Source: Massospora cicadina
Lineage: Eukaryota; Entomophthoromycota; Entomophthoromycetes; Entomophthorales; Entomophthoraceae
Direction: 5' to 3'
DNA: 64,000 bases
NCBI GenBank assembly: GCA_022478985.1
Contig: JAKSZP010012107.1
Span: 1-64,000 of the forward strand
The notes beneath the pieces were generated by a model. That model saw only the letters and a program-made list of their open reading frames with translations, was not told the origin of the DNA and ran no database searches. Below, in pieces: positions 32,427 to 44,786 of this stretch (its first letter is position 1; every line of letters begins with the position of its first letter). Made by a program: the position numbers and the translations under genes.

Positions 32427-34140
32427 ATGCAAGCCCAGCTGCCACCAGCAGAACTCTTATTGGGTCCCAAACGCTACCTCTGCAACTCTGTTCACCCCGC
32501 TATCCATAATTTACTCCAACTGGCTGGGTTGCACCATCAAGAGGTCTCCCAACAACTGGGGCTCACCCAGGCCCTACACACCCACCTCATCAATTATCAT
32601 AATGCAGCCTCCTCCTTTGTTCATGACAATTGCAAGGCAATTATTGATGATTGATGACTGATCAACGAAGTCTGGGATCAGGTGGTGGTGTTAGATAGCG
32701 GGGTTTCTGGTTATCTTGAGGATGAGCTGCTTCAGAATGTCCAACTCATCGAAACAAATTGGAATAAACGCCTCCCTCAAGTCAAGGATCTGGTATGGAC
32801 CCTACAACAACACTATTGGGAGTTGGCCTCCCGCGACTACCCATCTAGGGGTGAAGGTCCTGAAGGGCCTCGGGGGCCTGAAGGCCCTGTGGGGCGTGAG
32901 GGGCCTAAAGAACCAGAGGGTAACCATGGACCCCCTGGGCCCCCAGGTCCCTCAGCTCCCAAAGCTGCTGGCCCTGAGGACCCCGGAGGAAGGATGTGAT
33001 GACAGCCTTGGCTGCTTTACATGATCAAATTTGGAATGTAGCTCAGGGATGTAAACTCTAAACGCATGGAGTCCCTCTTGACCCTAGGTTCTCCATTAAC
33101 GCCCTGTCAAATGAAATGAGAAACTTTAGCATTTTTACTGAACTTACCGATGCTCACATCTCTCAGCTGGAGCAAACTTGTCAAGGGTTTGAAGCCCATT
33201 TGACCACTCTTGAGGGCCAGCTTCACCTTCAAGGCGCCGACATTCAATCTTTAAAGGAGCAAATCGCAAATAAGCCTTCCTTTTCATCCCTCAACCAAAA
33301 ATTGGAACTATATCCAAGAGGACCATAAGGGCCTACAACACCAGCTAGACCAGCAGAACCCCCGCGACTATGTGGAAACTGAGATTTTGGATCAAGCACC
33401 CATCCCTGGTGTTAACTCCCTCTCCACTCCTCTTATAGCTAACTTTAAACCTAGTTTTAAAGAAAGGTTCATTCCTGGCCAAGAAAGCATTGCCTCCTTC
33501 TTATATGCATATGAGAGCTCCATGGAGGAGGCCACTTATTGGAAGAAGATAAAGCATATCCACTCCTGACTAGATAGCACCGCCTGGGAGAACATGGCCC
33601 TCCATTTGAAGGAGTGCACAACTTGGGATCAGGTCCATACAGCCCTAATACAAGAGTTCGGCAGCAATCAAACTCTGGCCAACCAAAAACAAACTTTCAT
33701 GGGTATCTGACTGAACAAAGAAGAAAGACTCATGGAGTTTGCCTGCCACTTTATAAGCCAAAGCAAACTCTTAGTCACTACAAGTCATATCACCCTGGAT
33801 GATGCTAATACCTCTGTCATTTCTGCATTGGGATCCTACCCTGAGGTTCAAATGAATATGATCAGACAGAAGAATGGGTTTACCTGCATCTGAGAGATCA
33901 AGGAGGCCCTTAATGAGATCTCTACATCGACTTTACACTCTAAGAATACATCCACAGGCCCCTCTAACCGTCCTAGAGTCCATGTGGTCAAAAACCAGAA
34001 AAATCCTTGACCACAATGCACTTACTGTAACAGTTCCAGACACAGTGCCAAGACCTGCTGGAAACGACTTGCTGAGGAGGCTGGAAAAGGGACGTCAGCA
34101 TGAAGGATGAGGCTCTTCATGCTGATATCCCTACCCAGCA
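32427..34140 (+). pseudogene. D Gag: helical region, collagen-like tract, capsid, CCHC knuckle
   Basis: The frame from 32427 contains the HHQEVSQQL..LHTHLINYHNAASSF block shared with B. After a TGA the 32682 frame runs through a helical part into Gly-X-Y triplets (32850-32996: GEGPEGPRGPEGPVGREGP.., GPPGPPGPS). A helical segment (33116-33330) and capsid (33372-33870, broken) follow. Bases 34017-34058 encode C-T-Y-C-N-S-S-R-H-S-A-K-T-C, a perfect CX2CX4HX4C knuckle. Same architecture as B, on a diverged sequence, so the collagen-like part is a family trait. Confidence 0.8.
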
Positions 34141-34299
34141 ATAAGAACCCTCTATGTCCTTGAATGACACAGGAGCTACAGCATCTATAGAAGAAGTTTT
34201 GGTATCTAATGATAATAAAGAATAAATACTGCTTACTTTTCTTCTAATGACTCTCCCATGTTCTTCACTCTGCCATCCCAGTTTGGAAGTCTAGTTAAA

Positions 34300-34620
34300 A
34301 ATTGCAGTTTGATTTTATAAAATAACAGTCCTTGCCATAGTCAACAGTGGCTCCCCAATGAATTTCATATCCTCCAAGTTGATGAAGCACATCAAAATTT
34401 CTCCTGATATGCCACACTATATAGAGTATGGCATGGCTGGCCCCAGTGTACTGATATATAGAGGCTTATTCCTCTCTGCCGATACAAATTGAGAAGCTCT
34501 CTGTTGACACGCCCACTGTCACTCTAGATAACCCCAGCTATGACCTGATCCTTGGGACTCAATTTCTTTGAGAAAATTCGTCAGTACTCCATTATGACGG
34601 CAGCTTTCTATCCTTACTTG
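34300..34620 (+). pseudogene. D retropepsin, catalytic Asp lost
   Basis: ITVLAIVNSGSPMNFISSKLM at 34322 onward: the DSG of the family reads NSG (GAC to AAC). The partner block SYDLILGTQFL is present near 34540-34570 (N-P-S-Y-D-L-I-L-G-T). Without the Asp it cannot cleave. It lies directly after the zinc knuckle and short spacer. Confidence 0.8.
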
Positions 34621-35159
34621 GGCATCATGTCACCTTATCTTCGAGACCCCCAGTGATTCTAAAACTGAGGTAAAAGCCTGGGCTTGTCTTCTGGAGAGTG
34701 AAGGCTGAATTGATTAGCTCAAATATCACATTAAGGGTTCCTGAGTCCGACTGCCCTTCCTGCTGTTGATGGGCAAGAAGACATGAAAATCTACTTACCT
34801 AAGGCAACTACAATACTCCTAAAGTCCCAGGTCATTTCCAACACCTGAGTCCATGTTAACATCCCCTGGGGGTACCCGTTAGAAGTCTGAGGCCTAGACA
34901 ACCAATCCCCAAAGGAAGTGCTAACCTGCCCGGGGATCCTGGATCCAGCTTTCCCTGGATCTATATCAGTGCTGTTGGCCAGCCCTACTGATGAATCAAA
35001 AATAGTAGGTCCAAACAGTCCTGCCACCTATGTCTGCCTACTTCCTGTGGAAGCTATTGCTGATGTCTGAAGCTTTGAGGACTTTAGAGACTTCAGCTTG
35101 GAAGCTCCACCCCCAGTTAATCTAATTAATACTAATATCAGTAAAGAACTCTCGGACGA

Positions 35160-36130
35160 CCAATAACATAAGATCAAGAGTTGTTGGAAGAGTATTTGGA
35201 CCTATTTTTGACCGTGACCTATGACTTTGGAAATATGAACAGAGTCCTACATCATGTAGAGACTGGGGATGCTCCTCCCTCCCGGTCCTGACCTTACTAA
35301 AAGAGCAAGGTCAAAGAGGCCCAGATGACCGTTAACTTAAACAACTACTTGACGCTGGACTCCTGGTACCATCACGCAGCCCTTAAACCTCTCCTCTTCT
35401 GCTGGTTTGGAAGAAAGACGGCAGCCATCAGGTAGTAATGGAATATCAGTGAATCAACTTTATCACCAGAAAGGACAGTTATCCTCTGCCCTGACATGGT
35501 GATTCCCTCCATCTGCTTACCGGATCCCAGTACTTTTCCGCCATGGACCTTGCCAGAAGATATTGGCAGGTTGAGCTCACCCCTGAGGACCGATCTAAGT
35601 GTGCGCTCATATCCAACAAAAGACTATTTGAGCCCAAAATAATACCCCAGGACCTATGTAACGCCCCAGCCACTTTCCAACGTGCCATGGATGGGATCCT
35701 TGGGGACTTGAAGCTTTCATGCGTCCTTTTCTACTTAGATGACATTACCGTTTTTTCACAAACCTTTAATGGATACATTGAGCATTTATGGGAGGTCTTC
35801 AGTAAGCTACAAAAGGCGTCCATAAAGCTTAAACCCTCAAAGTGCTCCTTCTTCCAGTCTGAACTAAAATTCCTGGGACACAAGGTTTCCAAGGACAGCA
35901 TCCAGCCTATACCGGACAAGCTCAATGCCATAGAAAAGATGACATGCCCCCAAAGCTTAAGGGATATTCAGGTATTCCTAGGCATAATGGCTATTATCAT
36001 CAGTTTATCCCCCGGGTTTCCAACCTAGTTGAGCCGCTGTTCTACTTCATGCAGATAAATGTGCCATTCAAGTGGCGTCCTGAAAAAGAAAATACTTTTA
36101 ATGACTTAAGAACCGCTCTATGTACTAAGC
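35160..36130 (+). pseudogene. D reverse transcriptase
   Basis: The 161-codon frame at 35543-36028 gives [39 protein letters not shown], an intact FYLDDITVF (35729-35755), LKPSKCSFFQSELKFLGHKVS and the thumb. The N-terminal fingers lie at 35160-35540 with stops; the palm is well preserved. The thumb continues in another frame to about 36130 (YYHQFIPR, EPLF). Confidence 0.85.
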
Positions 36131-36560
36131 CCATCTAAGTCCATCCACGCTTCAACCAACCTTTCTTGCTGTTTACAGATGCTAGTGATTTTGCCGTCAG
36201 GGCTATCCTAGCCCAGGATGATGAGAACCAAGTAGGTCATCCTGTGACCTATTTTAGTAAGACGCTGAGTAGAGCTGAACGGAACTACAGCATTACTGAG
36301 AGGGAGTGCCTAGCTGTTTTGCTAGCCATCAAACATTCCCAGCCTTAATTCTATGGTACTCACTTTACTATTATTACAGACCACTCCTCGCTCTGGTGGC
36401 TCCAGAAAATGAGAGACCCAGATGGCTGATTATCTAGGTGAGCTTTACGACTGCAGAGCTATGAGTTCACCATTTTCCATCATGCCAGTGTGATTCACCA
36501 AAATGCTGATGGCCTCTCCAGGTGCCGGTGCTAGCAGCGTTGACCCCCAAGGAGGACCAG
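36131..36560 (+). pseudogene. D RNase H
   Basis: LLFTDASDFAVRAILAQ (first Asp) and YFSKTLSRAERNYSITEREC (Glu) lie in the open frame 36166-36348. Then ITDHSSLWWLQK and the W-x-L-R/ DGLSR end block follow in broken frames to 36530. Only Trp-to-stop and Gly-to-Asp type changes are visible in the second half. Confidence 0.85.
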
Positions 36561-36639
36561 CTGTATGATCTAATAGTCCAAACTGAGCAGTGGGAGTTGG
36601 AAACCCTGAGGTCCAAGTTGAACTCTGAAGAATTCTCGA

Positions 36640-37760
36640 TACACTCAAATTAAGGATGGGCTGCTTTATAAAAAGATCAATAAGAAGTGGCTCCCTTACA
36701 TTCGCTCCTCCTCCAGAACTGATGTTATTCTAGAGGGCCATTCCACCGTGGGGCATGGGGCCGTTAAGAAAACTCATGAATGGCTGAAGTCACGATGCTA
36801 ATGGGACCAAATGGTAGAAACTATCCAAGAGGTCTTGGAAGCATGTATGACTTGCCAGTCTAAAGGCTGGGCCAACTCACAATTCCAACATTCAGTTGTT
36901 GCCCCAACTGGGCCCTTAAATGTAGTAAGCATTGATGTGGTGGGCCCTCTTCCCACTGGGTTGCATGGCAATAAGTATATTATCCTAGCCATGGACCACT
37001 TAACCAAGTGGGTTGGCGCGATTTTGGTCTCAGCTGCTACTTCCATAGCCACAGCCCTCTTCCTCATTTGATCCGTTTTCACCCAGCATGAGTGCCCTCA
37101 AACCTTACTTTCAGACAATGGATTGAACTTCACCTCACAGGTAGTATAAGAGCTTACCTCGCTATTTGGCACTACCCAAAGCTTTGCTGCCCCCTATCAC
37201 CTCTCCACTAATGGGGCAATTAAATGTGCTAATGCAACTCTTATTTCCATTCTACAAAAATTAGCTGCCTCAGATCCTTCTCTTTGGAATAATTACTTAC
37301 CCAGCGCTTTATTTGCCTACAGAGTAAGCTACCACCAAGTCATCAAGATGTCCCCATTCAAAGCCCCATATGGGCAGACCCCTTGTCTACCAAGTAGCGT
37401 CCAGCCATTGCTCTAGACCTCAACACTTGAGTACTCCAAATTAACCATAAGGGCCTTAGCTGAAAAAATTGTCCAGCTTCAAGCCCTAGCCACACAAGGC
37501 ATTGTCATCACTACTGGAAGAGAGACATCCTGATTTAATCTTGAATGACCCTCCTTACCAATTTTTCAAATAGGTGACCTCATTCTCTTCTATAATCATC
37601 GACCTGGAGGCTGACAAAATAAGCTAGATGTACTTTTGTCTGAACCCTATAAAGTCATTCATAGGGTGAAGTCCATGTACTCCATTGCTGAAGTCAACCA
37701 AGGGACCATAGTTATTTGGGTGCATGGTCAGTTCCTTTGGCCAAATTCCCCCCTCTGACA
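36640..37760 (+). pseudogene. D integrase, catalytic Glu lost
   Basis: The zinc-binding part is at 36640-36870 (H-S-T-V-G-H, C-M-T-C). The core has VSIDVVGPLP at 36923 and SDNGLNFTS at 37110. The third block reads NGAIKCANAT, where B has NGVVERANGT, so the catalytic Glu is Lys. The YRVSYHQ helix follows and the C-terminal domain at 37540-37740 has LFYNHRPGG. There is no chromodomain. A polypurine tract at 37767-37776 follows. Confidence 0.85.
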
Positions 37761-37778
37761 GGATCTTGAGGGGGGCGT

Positions 37779-38191
37779 TGTCAGAATTTGAGATAACAAA
37801 AAAATCAAATTACCCACTTCTGGATTGAGTTGTAGCAAATTGGTTCTCAAACCTACCAAACAGAATTTTCTTCAGGAACCCCCTGCCCAATTCCTGAGTC
37901 ACGTGGGGCAGCATTTCCACCAATTCGGTCAGGTGGGCGGCACAATCCATTGAGGATGCCAATGAGGCGGTCATTCTGGAAGATTAAGAAAGATCTTGAA
38001 TGGATGGGGCCCCAACAATCCCTGAGACACGGTGTCCCCACTCACCCTATAAATATTAAATCCTTTTAAACTTAATAAATTATTTGATATCTTAACTAAC
38101 TTTTCACTTCCTTATCAACCTTTTCTGCGAATTTGCAGCTTATAGCCACCTTTGGACTTTGGCGCCAGTCTAGAGAACTGTAGCGCCAAAG
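37779..38191 (+). repeat. D 3' LTR
   Basis: 413 bases. The terminal CA has decayed to AG, and the CCTAG duplication follows directly. Confidence 0.93.
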
Positions 38192-38196
38192 CCTAG

Positions 38197-38694
38197 TATG
38201 CAAGCGTGGACTTTTAGGTAAAAATTCCGTTGCATGGAGTCATAAGTAGCCATCGCTCTAAATATAGAACATTAATGTACCGTTGACCTTTTGTTTGCAA
38301 CCCTCTCAAGGATAAGTTATAGTGGGAAGAGAAATTTTGTGGGTATTAAACAGGGTTGTCAAATCTTAAAACGTTCTTGAAGTAAAATATTACCATTATA
38401 AGACAATCATACTCTAGGACTAACGTGCTGAAAAAATGTGTCAGAATAGGAATGATGTTGTAGTTCAGTCATCTCCAATTGGAATGATACAGCCTCAATT
38501 CAATTAAATAAAGTATCTACGCCTACTATCTGTATAAATGAACATATATACCATTAGTAGCGGCCCAATAACATTAATAGTTAAAGTATGGTATTTATGT
38601 GAGAGAGCGTTCACCTAATATAGAATTATATAACTATTTATAATGATATCAGAATTAAACCAAACAACTAATTTTTTAAGTTAAGACAACATGC
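38197..38694 (-). pseudogene. H integrase core relic
   Basis: The minus strand near 38565-38600 reads LTINVIGPLL, matching VSIDVVGPLP of B with Asp to Asn. The flanks align with B 15850-16260. The piece is bounded by the D target duplication on the left and the Y target duplication on the right. Confidence 0.5.
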
Positions 38695-40153
38695 TGTTGC
38701 AAATTTTATATTTTGCACTAATTTTGGACTCTATTAGTATGTCAGGCCAAACAGTGTGAAGTCTGCTGGCACTTGCTCTTTCACCATCATTGGTGACCTT
38801 TCCCTACATCCACTCAGGCTAAACCTCAATCCAGCTAGACAACAACTTCACCTTAGCAGATTACCCTCTTGGTGGGCACCAATGGTTCTCTACCCTTCAT
38901 GGGAGCCTGACCCCTTGCTCCTCCACACTATGATTATCCCCAATCGTCTATTGCTGGCTCAACTGACTGGGCAAGTTCCCATGGAGTATTCTGTAGCTTC
39001 AGGTTTCGAGATGGTTGCGCTGAACACTCCAGGTGTGTTCAACCAGCACCAAACTTCTGAGGATCTTCAGTCCCTTTTTTTAGCACTAGGTGGTCCCAAT
39101 CTACAAGGGGGATACACTGATCTGAGGATCTTCAGTCTCACCTCTACCAAACAAACTGAATTACATTTACTCTACAGCTAAAAAAAGGTAGATAGTTATC
39201 AGGTAATTAAATAAGAGGAAGATTTGAAGTCAGAAGATGATTTTATTAGATGAAGACTTAACAATTTATAGGTGTTTTACCACCTTTCAAGAGTCATCAG
39301 CATTTATTGCCATCTCATAATCATCAGCACTCTCACTGGTGATTCCGATCATCAGCTCTCAGGCTATCAAGCATCCATATTAATTTATTCTTCTCAACGT
39401 AAAATATATTGCATGGAGTAATTCAGCATCCCTTACTGATTCAATCTTTTTATATCATAAAGTTCAGTCAGCAAATCATCCCTCTTGCACTCAACTTCTA
39501 GATCCTCTGGCACCATATACAATCTCTTGATCAGCCTTAGCCCAAGTCATCAGCTGATATCAAATTAGTTAATTGATTAGATTATCCTTGCCTTAGTCAC
39601 CAGAGATCCAGTAAATCTCAATGAAAACTCTCAAGTAGATTAAATCTAATCAAATTAATTCATAGTTAAGCCTAGACATTCTTGGCCTCAGTCAACGGTG
39701 TTGATTTTGACCAATTTTCTGATGGGAATAATCCCCAATACTTTCAAAAAGTCAAAATAGAGCTTTGACTTACTTAATGGTTTGCAAATCTTTGACATCC
39801 TCAGCTTCAGTACCTGGTGTCAAAAGTATTAAACAATATTTGGGATTGTTACCAATTTATACTTGATGTAAAATTGGTAATCTGCCTTCAGTACTAGCAA
39901 TCAAAATCATTTAAAAACCTCGCCTCAATTGATGGTGTTGAAATGCCAATTTCCTGTTGGGGATGATCCTCACATCTTCCAGATTTATTATATTATTAAA
40001 AAAACTAAACTCCGTTAAGTAAGGAGCTTATATTGGTTTAATCTATCATTAATAAAATATCAAAACTTTTGAATAATTCAGCAACCATCCTTAACTAATT
40101 TAAGCCTAAATCCATTAATTATCAGAGGGATACATCTGGTTAAAACCCCAACA
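38695..40153. mobile_element. Insertion Y: 1,459 bp with TGTTG..CAACA ends
   Basis: Ends TGTTG and CAACA, with CATGC on both sides (38690-38694 and 40154-40158), the hallmarks of an LTR. It has no second copy of its ends inside, so it is probably a very long solo LTR. The 142-codon plus frame starting at a GTG at 38756 encodes a Leu/Pro-rich unrecognised peptide. The remainder (39190-40150) contains a diverged internal repeat about 235 bases apart (39695 and 39930) and frequent ATCAG words. Confidence 0.75.
38756..39184 (+). CDS. Unrecognised ORF inside Y (142 codons)
   Basis: Open from a GTG; no ATG earlier in frame. Leu, Pro and Ser rich, without a signal peptide, membrane helix or metal site that I can see. 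Words such as SWWAPMVLYPSWEPD and VASGFEMVALNTPGVF look like real coding text rather than random sequence, but I know no family. Position inside an LTR-like insertion argues for an element-encoded peptide or leader of one. Confidence 0.35.
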
Positions 40154-40158
40154 CATGC

Positions 40159-40600
40159 CATTCTAAAAAAGTACTGAGGTTTTTTAGCTAGTATTTTACA
40201 TACGCCCCCCATGACACAGTTAATAGATACCTTTACAAAATGATTTCTTTCTAAAAGAGGGTAAGAAAAAGTAGCTACCTTTTCTGTACTAATTTATATC
40301 ATATCATCAGATAAATACATATTGGCTGCCTTCTGTTTAAGCTTTCATGTACCTTGGGAGCTTCTATGGTCCATAGATCAGGGTGAATAATCAAGCCATA
40401 TCTGTTCTTATTCAGCTTTTAGTACTGTCAATACAGTTAAATTAAAAGCCATACATTTTGTTGAATGCACCAGGTCTGTAAATCATTAAAAGTGTACTTT
40501 TGTAAAAAAATAAGGCCCATCTTGCTTATAAAATATAAGGATTTTGCATCTATAGCCAGAAAAGAAAAGCGTTATTAATTAAAGTGAAATGTGTCAATGA
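40159..40600 (-). pseudogene. H integrase zinc-binding relic
   Basis: 40320-40420 aligns with B 16430-16510 (GCTTC.ATG.T..TTCAG word and following text), the H2C2 region. No intact frame. Confidence 0.4.
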
Positions 40601-40619
40601 AAGAAGGATAAAAACGACC

Positions 40620-42340
40620 AATTTCTCTTTTTTTAATTACTCATTTAAACAAGGTTGAGATATAAGAAAAAATCTACACTTAACTGCCTTTCCACCCTCA
40701 CCATTACTAACCTATGTTAATTTGATAGATGCTTGCTGCCCCTCATGTCAGTCAGCAGTACACCGACTACTGTCATTTATTGGCCACTTATGAAAATCAC
40801 CAGGCTGTCCCATCTAGCCCCACGAGCACTTCCAGTCACTACATTCCGCCTTGGGACCTAGCCCACCACCTTACACGCTCCCAGAAAGTGCTCATAATAC
40901 CCTGATTATCCATGGAGAAACCTGTATTTCAGCCTTTGTATTAAGTATGGGAGCTTCTACATGAGTGAGAATATCATTGAGTTAGCCATAGAAATTTACA
41001 AACCCACCAGAATTATAAATTTTCGCCATTTGAGGGGTAATTTGATATTTTCTTCTCATGGGAAGCTCAAGCCATGACAGCACAGCTTGCCTTCATTTTC
41101 TAATACCACTTCCACCCATTTATCCTGATTTCCAGATGAGGCCACACTGGTGGTCCAGTTTTCTAGCTTGCCCTCCCACCTCTCCCATAATGCTTCTGCC
41201 ACAAACTCATGAAGCTCTTGGTTGCCTATAGCACTGACACCATTCTGTAGTTGGTGATTACTGATGGCATCAATTATCTCACTGAGACTCGCGCATTCAT
41301 TAAAATCTTCCCCTTTTGTCCTATTATTCACCTCATGATACCCTGAGCTGTGATCATATCTTCCCTGACCATCCTATAGGGCACACATCAATAATGGTCA
41401 TGCCATTTGTCCCTTGAGCTTAAGGATTGACCATTCAAAGCATAAGTTACCAGAGTTTTCTGATGAGTCTGCTTCCACCAATCCTCCTTTTGGCGTCAGC
41501 CTCACTATTAGTTTAATAAATATTTTAAATGAAGACAATCCTTTCTCCTATCCAAATCCGCTGAGGTGCTACTCCCACCGTTCCGCCCAAATAAGGCTCA
41601 ACTGATAGAACATAAAGGATCAGATTGCAGCTCATGCACTAATAGATTTGCCGTGGGTGACTATGCATGGCCAATCAGCATCTGCCAATCAACCAAATCC
41701 TGTTCCTGGCCCTGCTCCGGTAGTATCAAAGTTTTTGATGACCTAAAATGGATCAGTGATGATGAATGTGGTTATGGAATTAACTTTACCTCGAATGGTC
41801 AGAATTCTTCACAAAACCCCCTAAATTGACTCCCCGCCGCCATTCCCATCCTTGTAACAGATTCCAAATTTACAAAAATAGCATCAAAAGGCTGTCAAAG
41901 CAGCCGCTGCCCAACAACTCCAACTTCTGCTAAGACCTCCATATGGCAATTGAACCACTTTGCAAGGGTAATCCCATCCAATAAATTACCTACAAATTTC
42001 CCCATAAAACAAAATATATTAATGAAGAACTTGAATTTACAACAAGCCGTGTGTGCATTGACATGGCAAGATCATCACTGTTTGACTCCAACCAACCTTA
42101 AACCCATAAATGCATCAAGTCATTTACTTGTGTTCCCAAACTTATTACCTTTACCAAACACTAACTCACCCAATATGTCGAGGTGATGCACACCACTTGC
42201 CTCATTGATGAGAATAACTCTCACCCCTTCCTCCTTCTTCCCCACACTGCTGACGCTCCGTCCCCTTTTTTCCTGCCTTTGCTTGCCACCAGAAGAAACT
42301 AGTGAATAATAAAAATCACCCTAACCTCTCTTAACCTTCT
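40620..42340 (+). mobile_element. X3: third copy of the X element, plus strand
   Basis: Plus-strand pieces align with the X1 and X2 protein: PPWDL..HL near 40850, IKYGSFYMSENIIELAIEIY near 40945-41005, RIINFRHLRG, STHLS.FPDEATLVVQFSSLPSHL near 41110-41180, and K-L-M-K-L-L-V-A-Y with a following LVITDG block near 41210-41260. Downstream frames (41414-41829, 41950-42186) occupy the position of the X C-terminal half. AATAATAAAAATC lies near the 3' end. Edges are approximate; no target duplication found. It sits between the H RNase H and zinc-binding pieces. Confidence 0.6.
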
Positions 42341-43759
42341 AATATAGATGCTTAGGCAAATGCCAAGATATATGTCAGTGTTTTTTATATTATCATCCCT
42401 TTAATATGCACATGGAAAATAAAGATGCGTGAAGGACCCCCCTCTTGGGTTGGGCACCACTAGTACAAAATAGAAAGGTAAAGATGTTTAATGGCAAAAA
42501 TACCTCTAGGCACTCATGCTTATCTACGTTTTATTTCCTTTTTGACTTTAGATCAATTACTTAGATATAACTCAAATGGCCTAATAGCTATCATCATGTT
42601 GTGCCAAATATTGCAAAAAAATATCACTTGCATTAATTAACAAAAAAATCTTGACAAACTTTAGATGGAATAATACAGGTGTCTTGGTCAAAGCCATATG
42701 CAGGATATCATAGGACTGCTGTTCTGCCACTGCCACAGAGAAGAAAAAATTTTCTGTAGCAATTAAACTAGGGGTTCATTAAGGCGAGTGAAGCAAAGTT
42801 GAACTAGTAGTAGTATCTCACCACTCTTAAGAAAACCTGAAAATATTATAAGCTCCAAGGTGAGTAATTAATATCTAATAAAATTTGTCAGTATGTGAAA
42901 TAAAATTTTTCTTTAGTTACTTTATGACCTGTATCTCAAACTACTACATTGAAAAAAACACTTTAGGAAGGCTTAAATTTTATAAGGACTTTCATAGTCA
43001 CTCAAATTTTTTTGTAAGTGGAAAACACTAGAAATAAAAGTTAAGTATATATTAGTATCATTCACTTATACTATCACAAAAGAATATCAATAAATTGCTA
43101 AGAATGCTGTCCATGGCTTACTGAAAAGTTACAGAAATGTTTCATAACCCCTGAAGCATTCATGTGTGTTCAAGAAATCTCTTTAAATATAAATGCACAT
43201 ATAGCATTGTATTTGGAAGCCAACTTAATATTTCAGTAGCTGCTGGCCAGATATATTAGCAAAAATTATTGTGAGCACGCTAAAGTCTGAAGGTAATCTA
43301 ATTTGCAGTGCTTGGCAACTGTCTACCTCTTCAATTATAACACTTGAGATAATTCATTACTTCCTGATGGGCTCCTTCTTTATTCTACAATAAGAGCAGA
43401 TGTGAAGCCCATGGACTTTAAGAGGGCTTTAGAAGTATAGAGCTAAGGAGCTGTTTAATTCTGCTGCTACCTGTGCTTCTTCTACCTTAACATCTGATAG
43501 GGATTCATCTCTAAGGGTAGTACATCCCATTATTAACTCAATGGGCCACCCCATTCCTTTTTTACATGTCATATGGCTTAGAGGAGCATATGTAAAAAAT
43601 TTCTAATAACTTTACATCCCTTAGAGAGCAGTAGTAAGATCGTCCCCAGTGTTATGCTTGATGGTTATAAAGCTTCCATTCTTAAGATGCTTAAATGTGC
43701 TAATCCATTAATCCCAACAGTTAATACTTGCTTCAAGTTTATGACCTTCACAAGTAACT
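42341..43759 (-). pseudogene. H RNase H, RT and protease-linker relic
   Basis: Aligns with B in order: 42420-42560 matches the RNase [10 protein letters not shown] and AECLAV parts, 42660-42900 the RT thumb, and 43330-43500 the RT N-terminal half. 43500-43759 resembles the linker toward protease. Stops occur every few codons. H ends here because an LTR begins at about 43760. Confidence 0.5.
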
Positions 43760-44423
43760 TGTAGATATAATAAGGGTAAAAGTATTACTTAGGTCCCAAA
43801 AGATAGATTACCTTATCATATGGTAAGAAGGCAAAGGGGCTTATTGAAGTAAAGTTACCACAAGAAGATCTAGTATAAAACAGTAAATTTATTAAAAAGA
43901 TAGATATAATATTTATATGTTATTATAACACTATACCCCAGGAGGAAAGCGAACAATATAATGAATTTAAAGGGTTATCAAATTGGATGTGGTTCTTTAT
44001 AACAAATCTGGATTCAGAATGCCTTTGCAGAATAAATTTTATAGGTGTTATATCGCTCTAAATGATTTATTTAGTTAAAACTTTGTATTAATCAAGTTGA
44101 TATTTGGGAAAATTTTGGATTTGTACCTTTTTCGAGGGTGTTAATCAATTTTCAGTTATGTAGGATATCCATTGGTGATGTCACCTTCTTTCAATATGTT
44201 TCATATTCTTAGCTAAGTAGAATTTTGTACTGGGAAATTGAGACCTTGAGCTAGTTCCTGAGCGCTTCCAGTACTGATTTTTACATCATTACTATTCAAA
44301 TTATCTGTATAATAAATCAAGGTAGATGCATAAACTCCTTGAGTAGGCTTTTTTGTCAAGTCTCTCAGAGGGGTACCTTGATCAATATTCTTTTTAGTAT
44401 TGCTGATAAACTGATATATAACA
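43760..44423 (-). repeat. G 3' LTR
   Basis: Starts TGTAGATATAATAAGG, aligned with the B LTR start, and ends ..TATATAACA at the purine tract. It carries the TTTATT..GATATTTATA order seen in B. Left edge is approximate. Confidence 0.55.
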
Positions 44424-44786
44424 TTTCCTCCTCACAAATTTTCAGGGTAGTACTGACGTAAGAATTGACTAAGGACTCAGTTGATTGTGACTCCAGTTTT
44501 TAGAGACTTAATTGATTATTCATCTTTATGTTTATAGGTTATAACATATGGTCCTTCCATGATGGAATCCAATTTTCCTCCGCATGGTATGCAGTTGTTT
44601 TAGTATAAAAATAAATTGTACGTATCTAAAGTGGGTAAGGGTTGGCGGTGTGCAATTTGATGAATGGCTTTAGTTGATAATAATTTTAGGAAGATTTGTC
44701 TTAAAATAAAATTGGAGTTGTATTTTATTTGCTAATCTTCTTATTATTTTTTCAGGCTCTTTGGAGTTATCATTGGTAACTTTGCA
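44424..44786 (-). pseudogene. G integrase C-terminal relic with polypurine tract
   Basis: 44430-44660 aligns with B 15403-15620 (the tract, then ..CACCTGATAAGGACCAGACCA-like text). It stops at TTGCA, the target site of the solo LTR. Confidence 0.5.

Larger units (their letters stand above)
31688..38191 (+). mobile_element. Element D: full-length Ty3/gypsy retrotransposon, 6,504 bp
   Basis: Two 413-base LTRs flank gag, protease, RT, RNase H and integrase in order on the plus strand, with an exact CCTAG duplication (31683-31687 and 38192-38196). The primer site is four bases after the 5' LTR and a GAGGGGGG tract lies before the 3' LTR. Gag has coiled-coil, collagen-like, capsid and CCHC parts as in B. 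There are many stops and some lost catalytic residues. It is inserted in the integrase region of H. Confidence 0.93.
31301..43759 (-). mobile_element. Element H: oldest recognisable host element of the right-hand nest
   Basis: Minus-strand Ty3 element, B-like, preserved in pieces: integrase C-terminal part (31301-31687), integrase core (38197-38694), zinc-binding part (40159-40600), RNase H and RT (42340-43500), and protease linker (43500-43759). Pieces are in the right order once D, Y and X3 are removed; D and Y have exact 5-bp duplications. G begins at about 43760, and the 5' end of H would lie beyond the window. Identification rests on alignment with B, since all frames are broken. Confidence 0.55.

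Noticed and set aside
41414..42186. Host gene with several exons
   Set aside because: The short frames occupy the C-terminal part of X3, and no consistent splice sites or coding homology to a host protein were seen.
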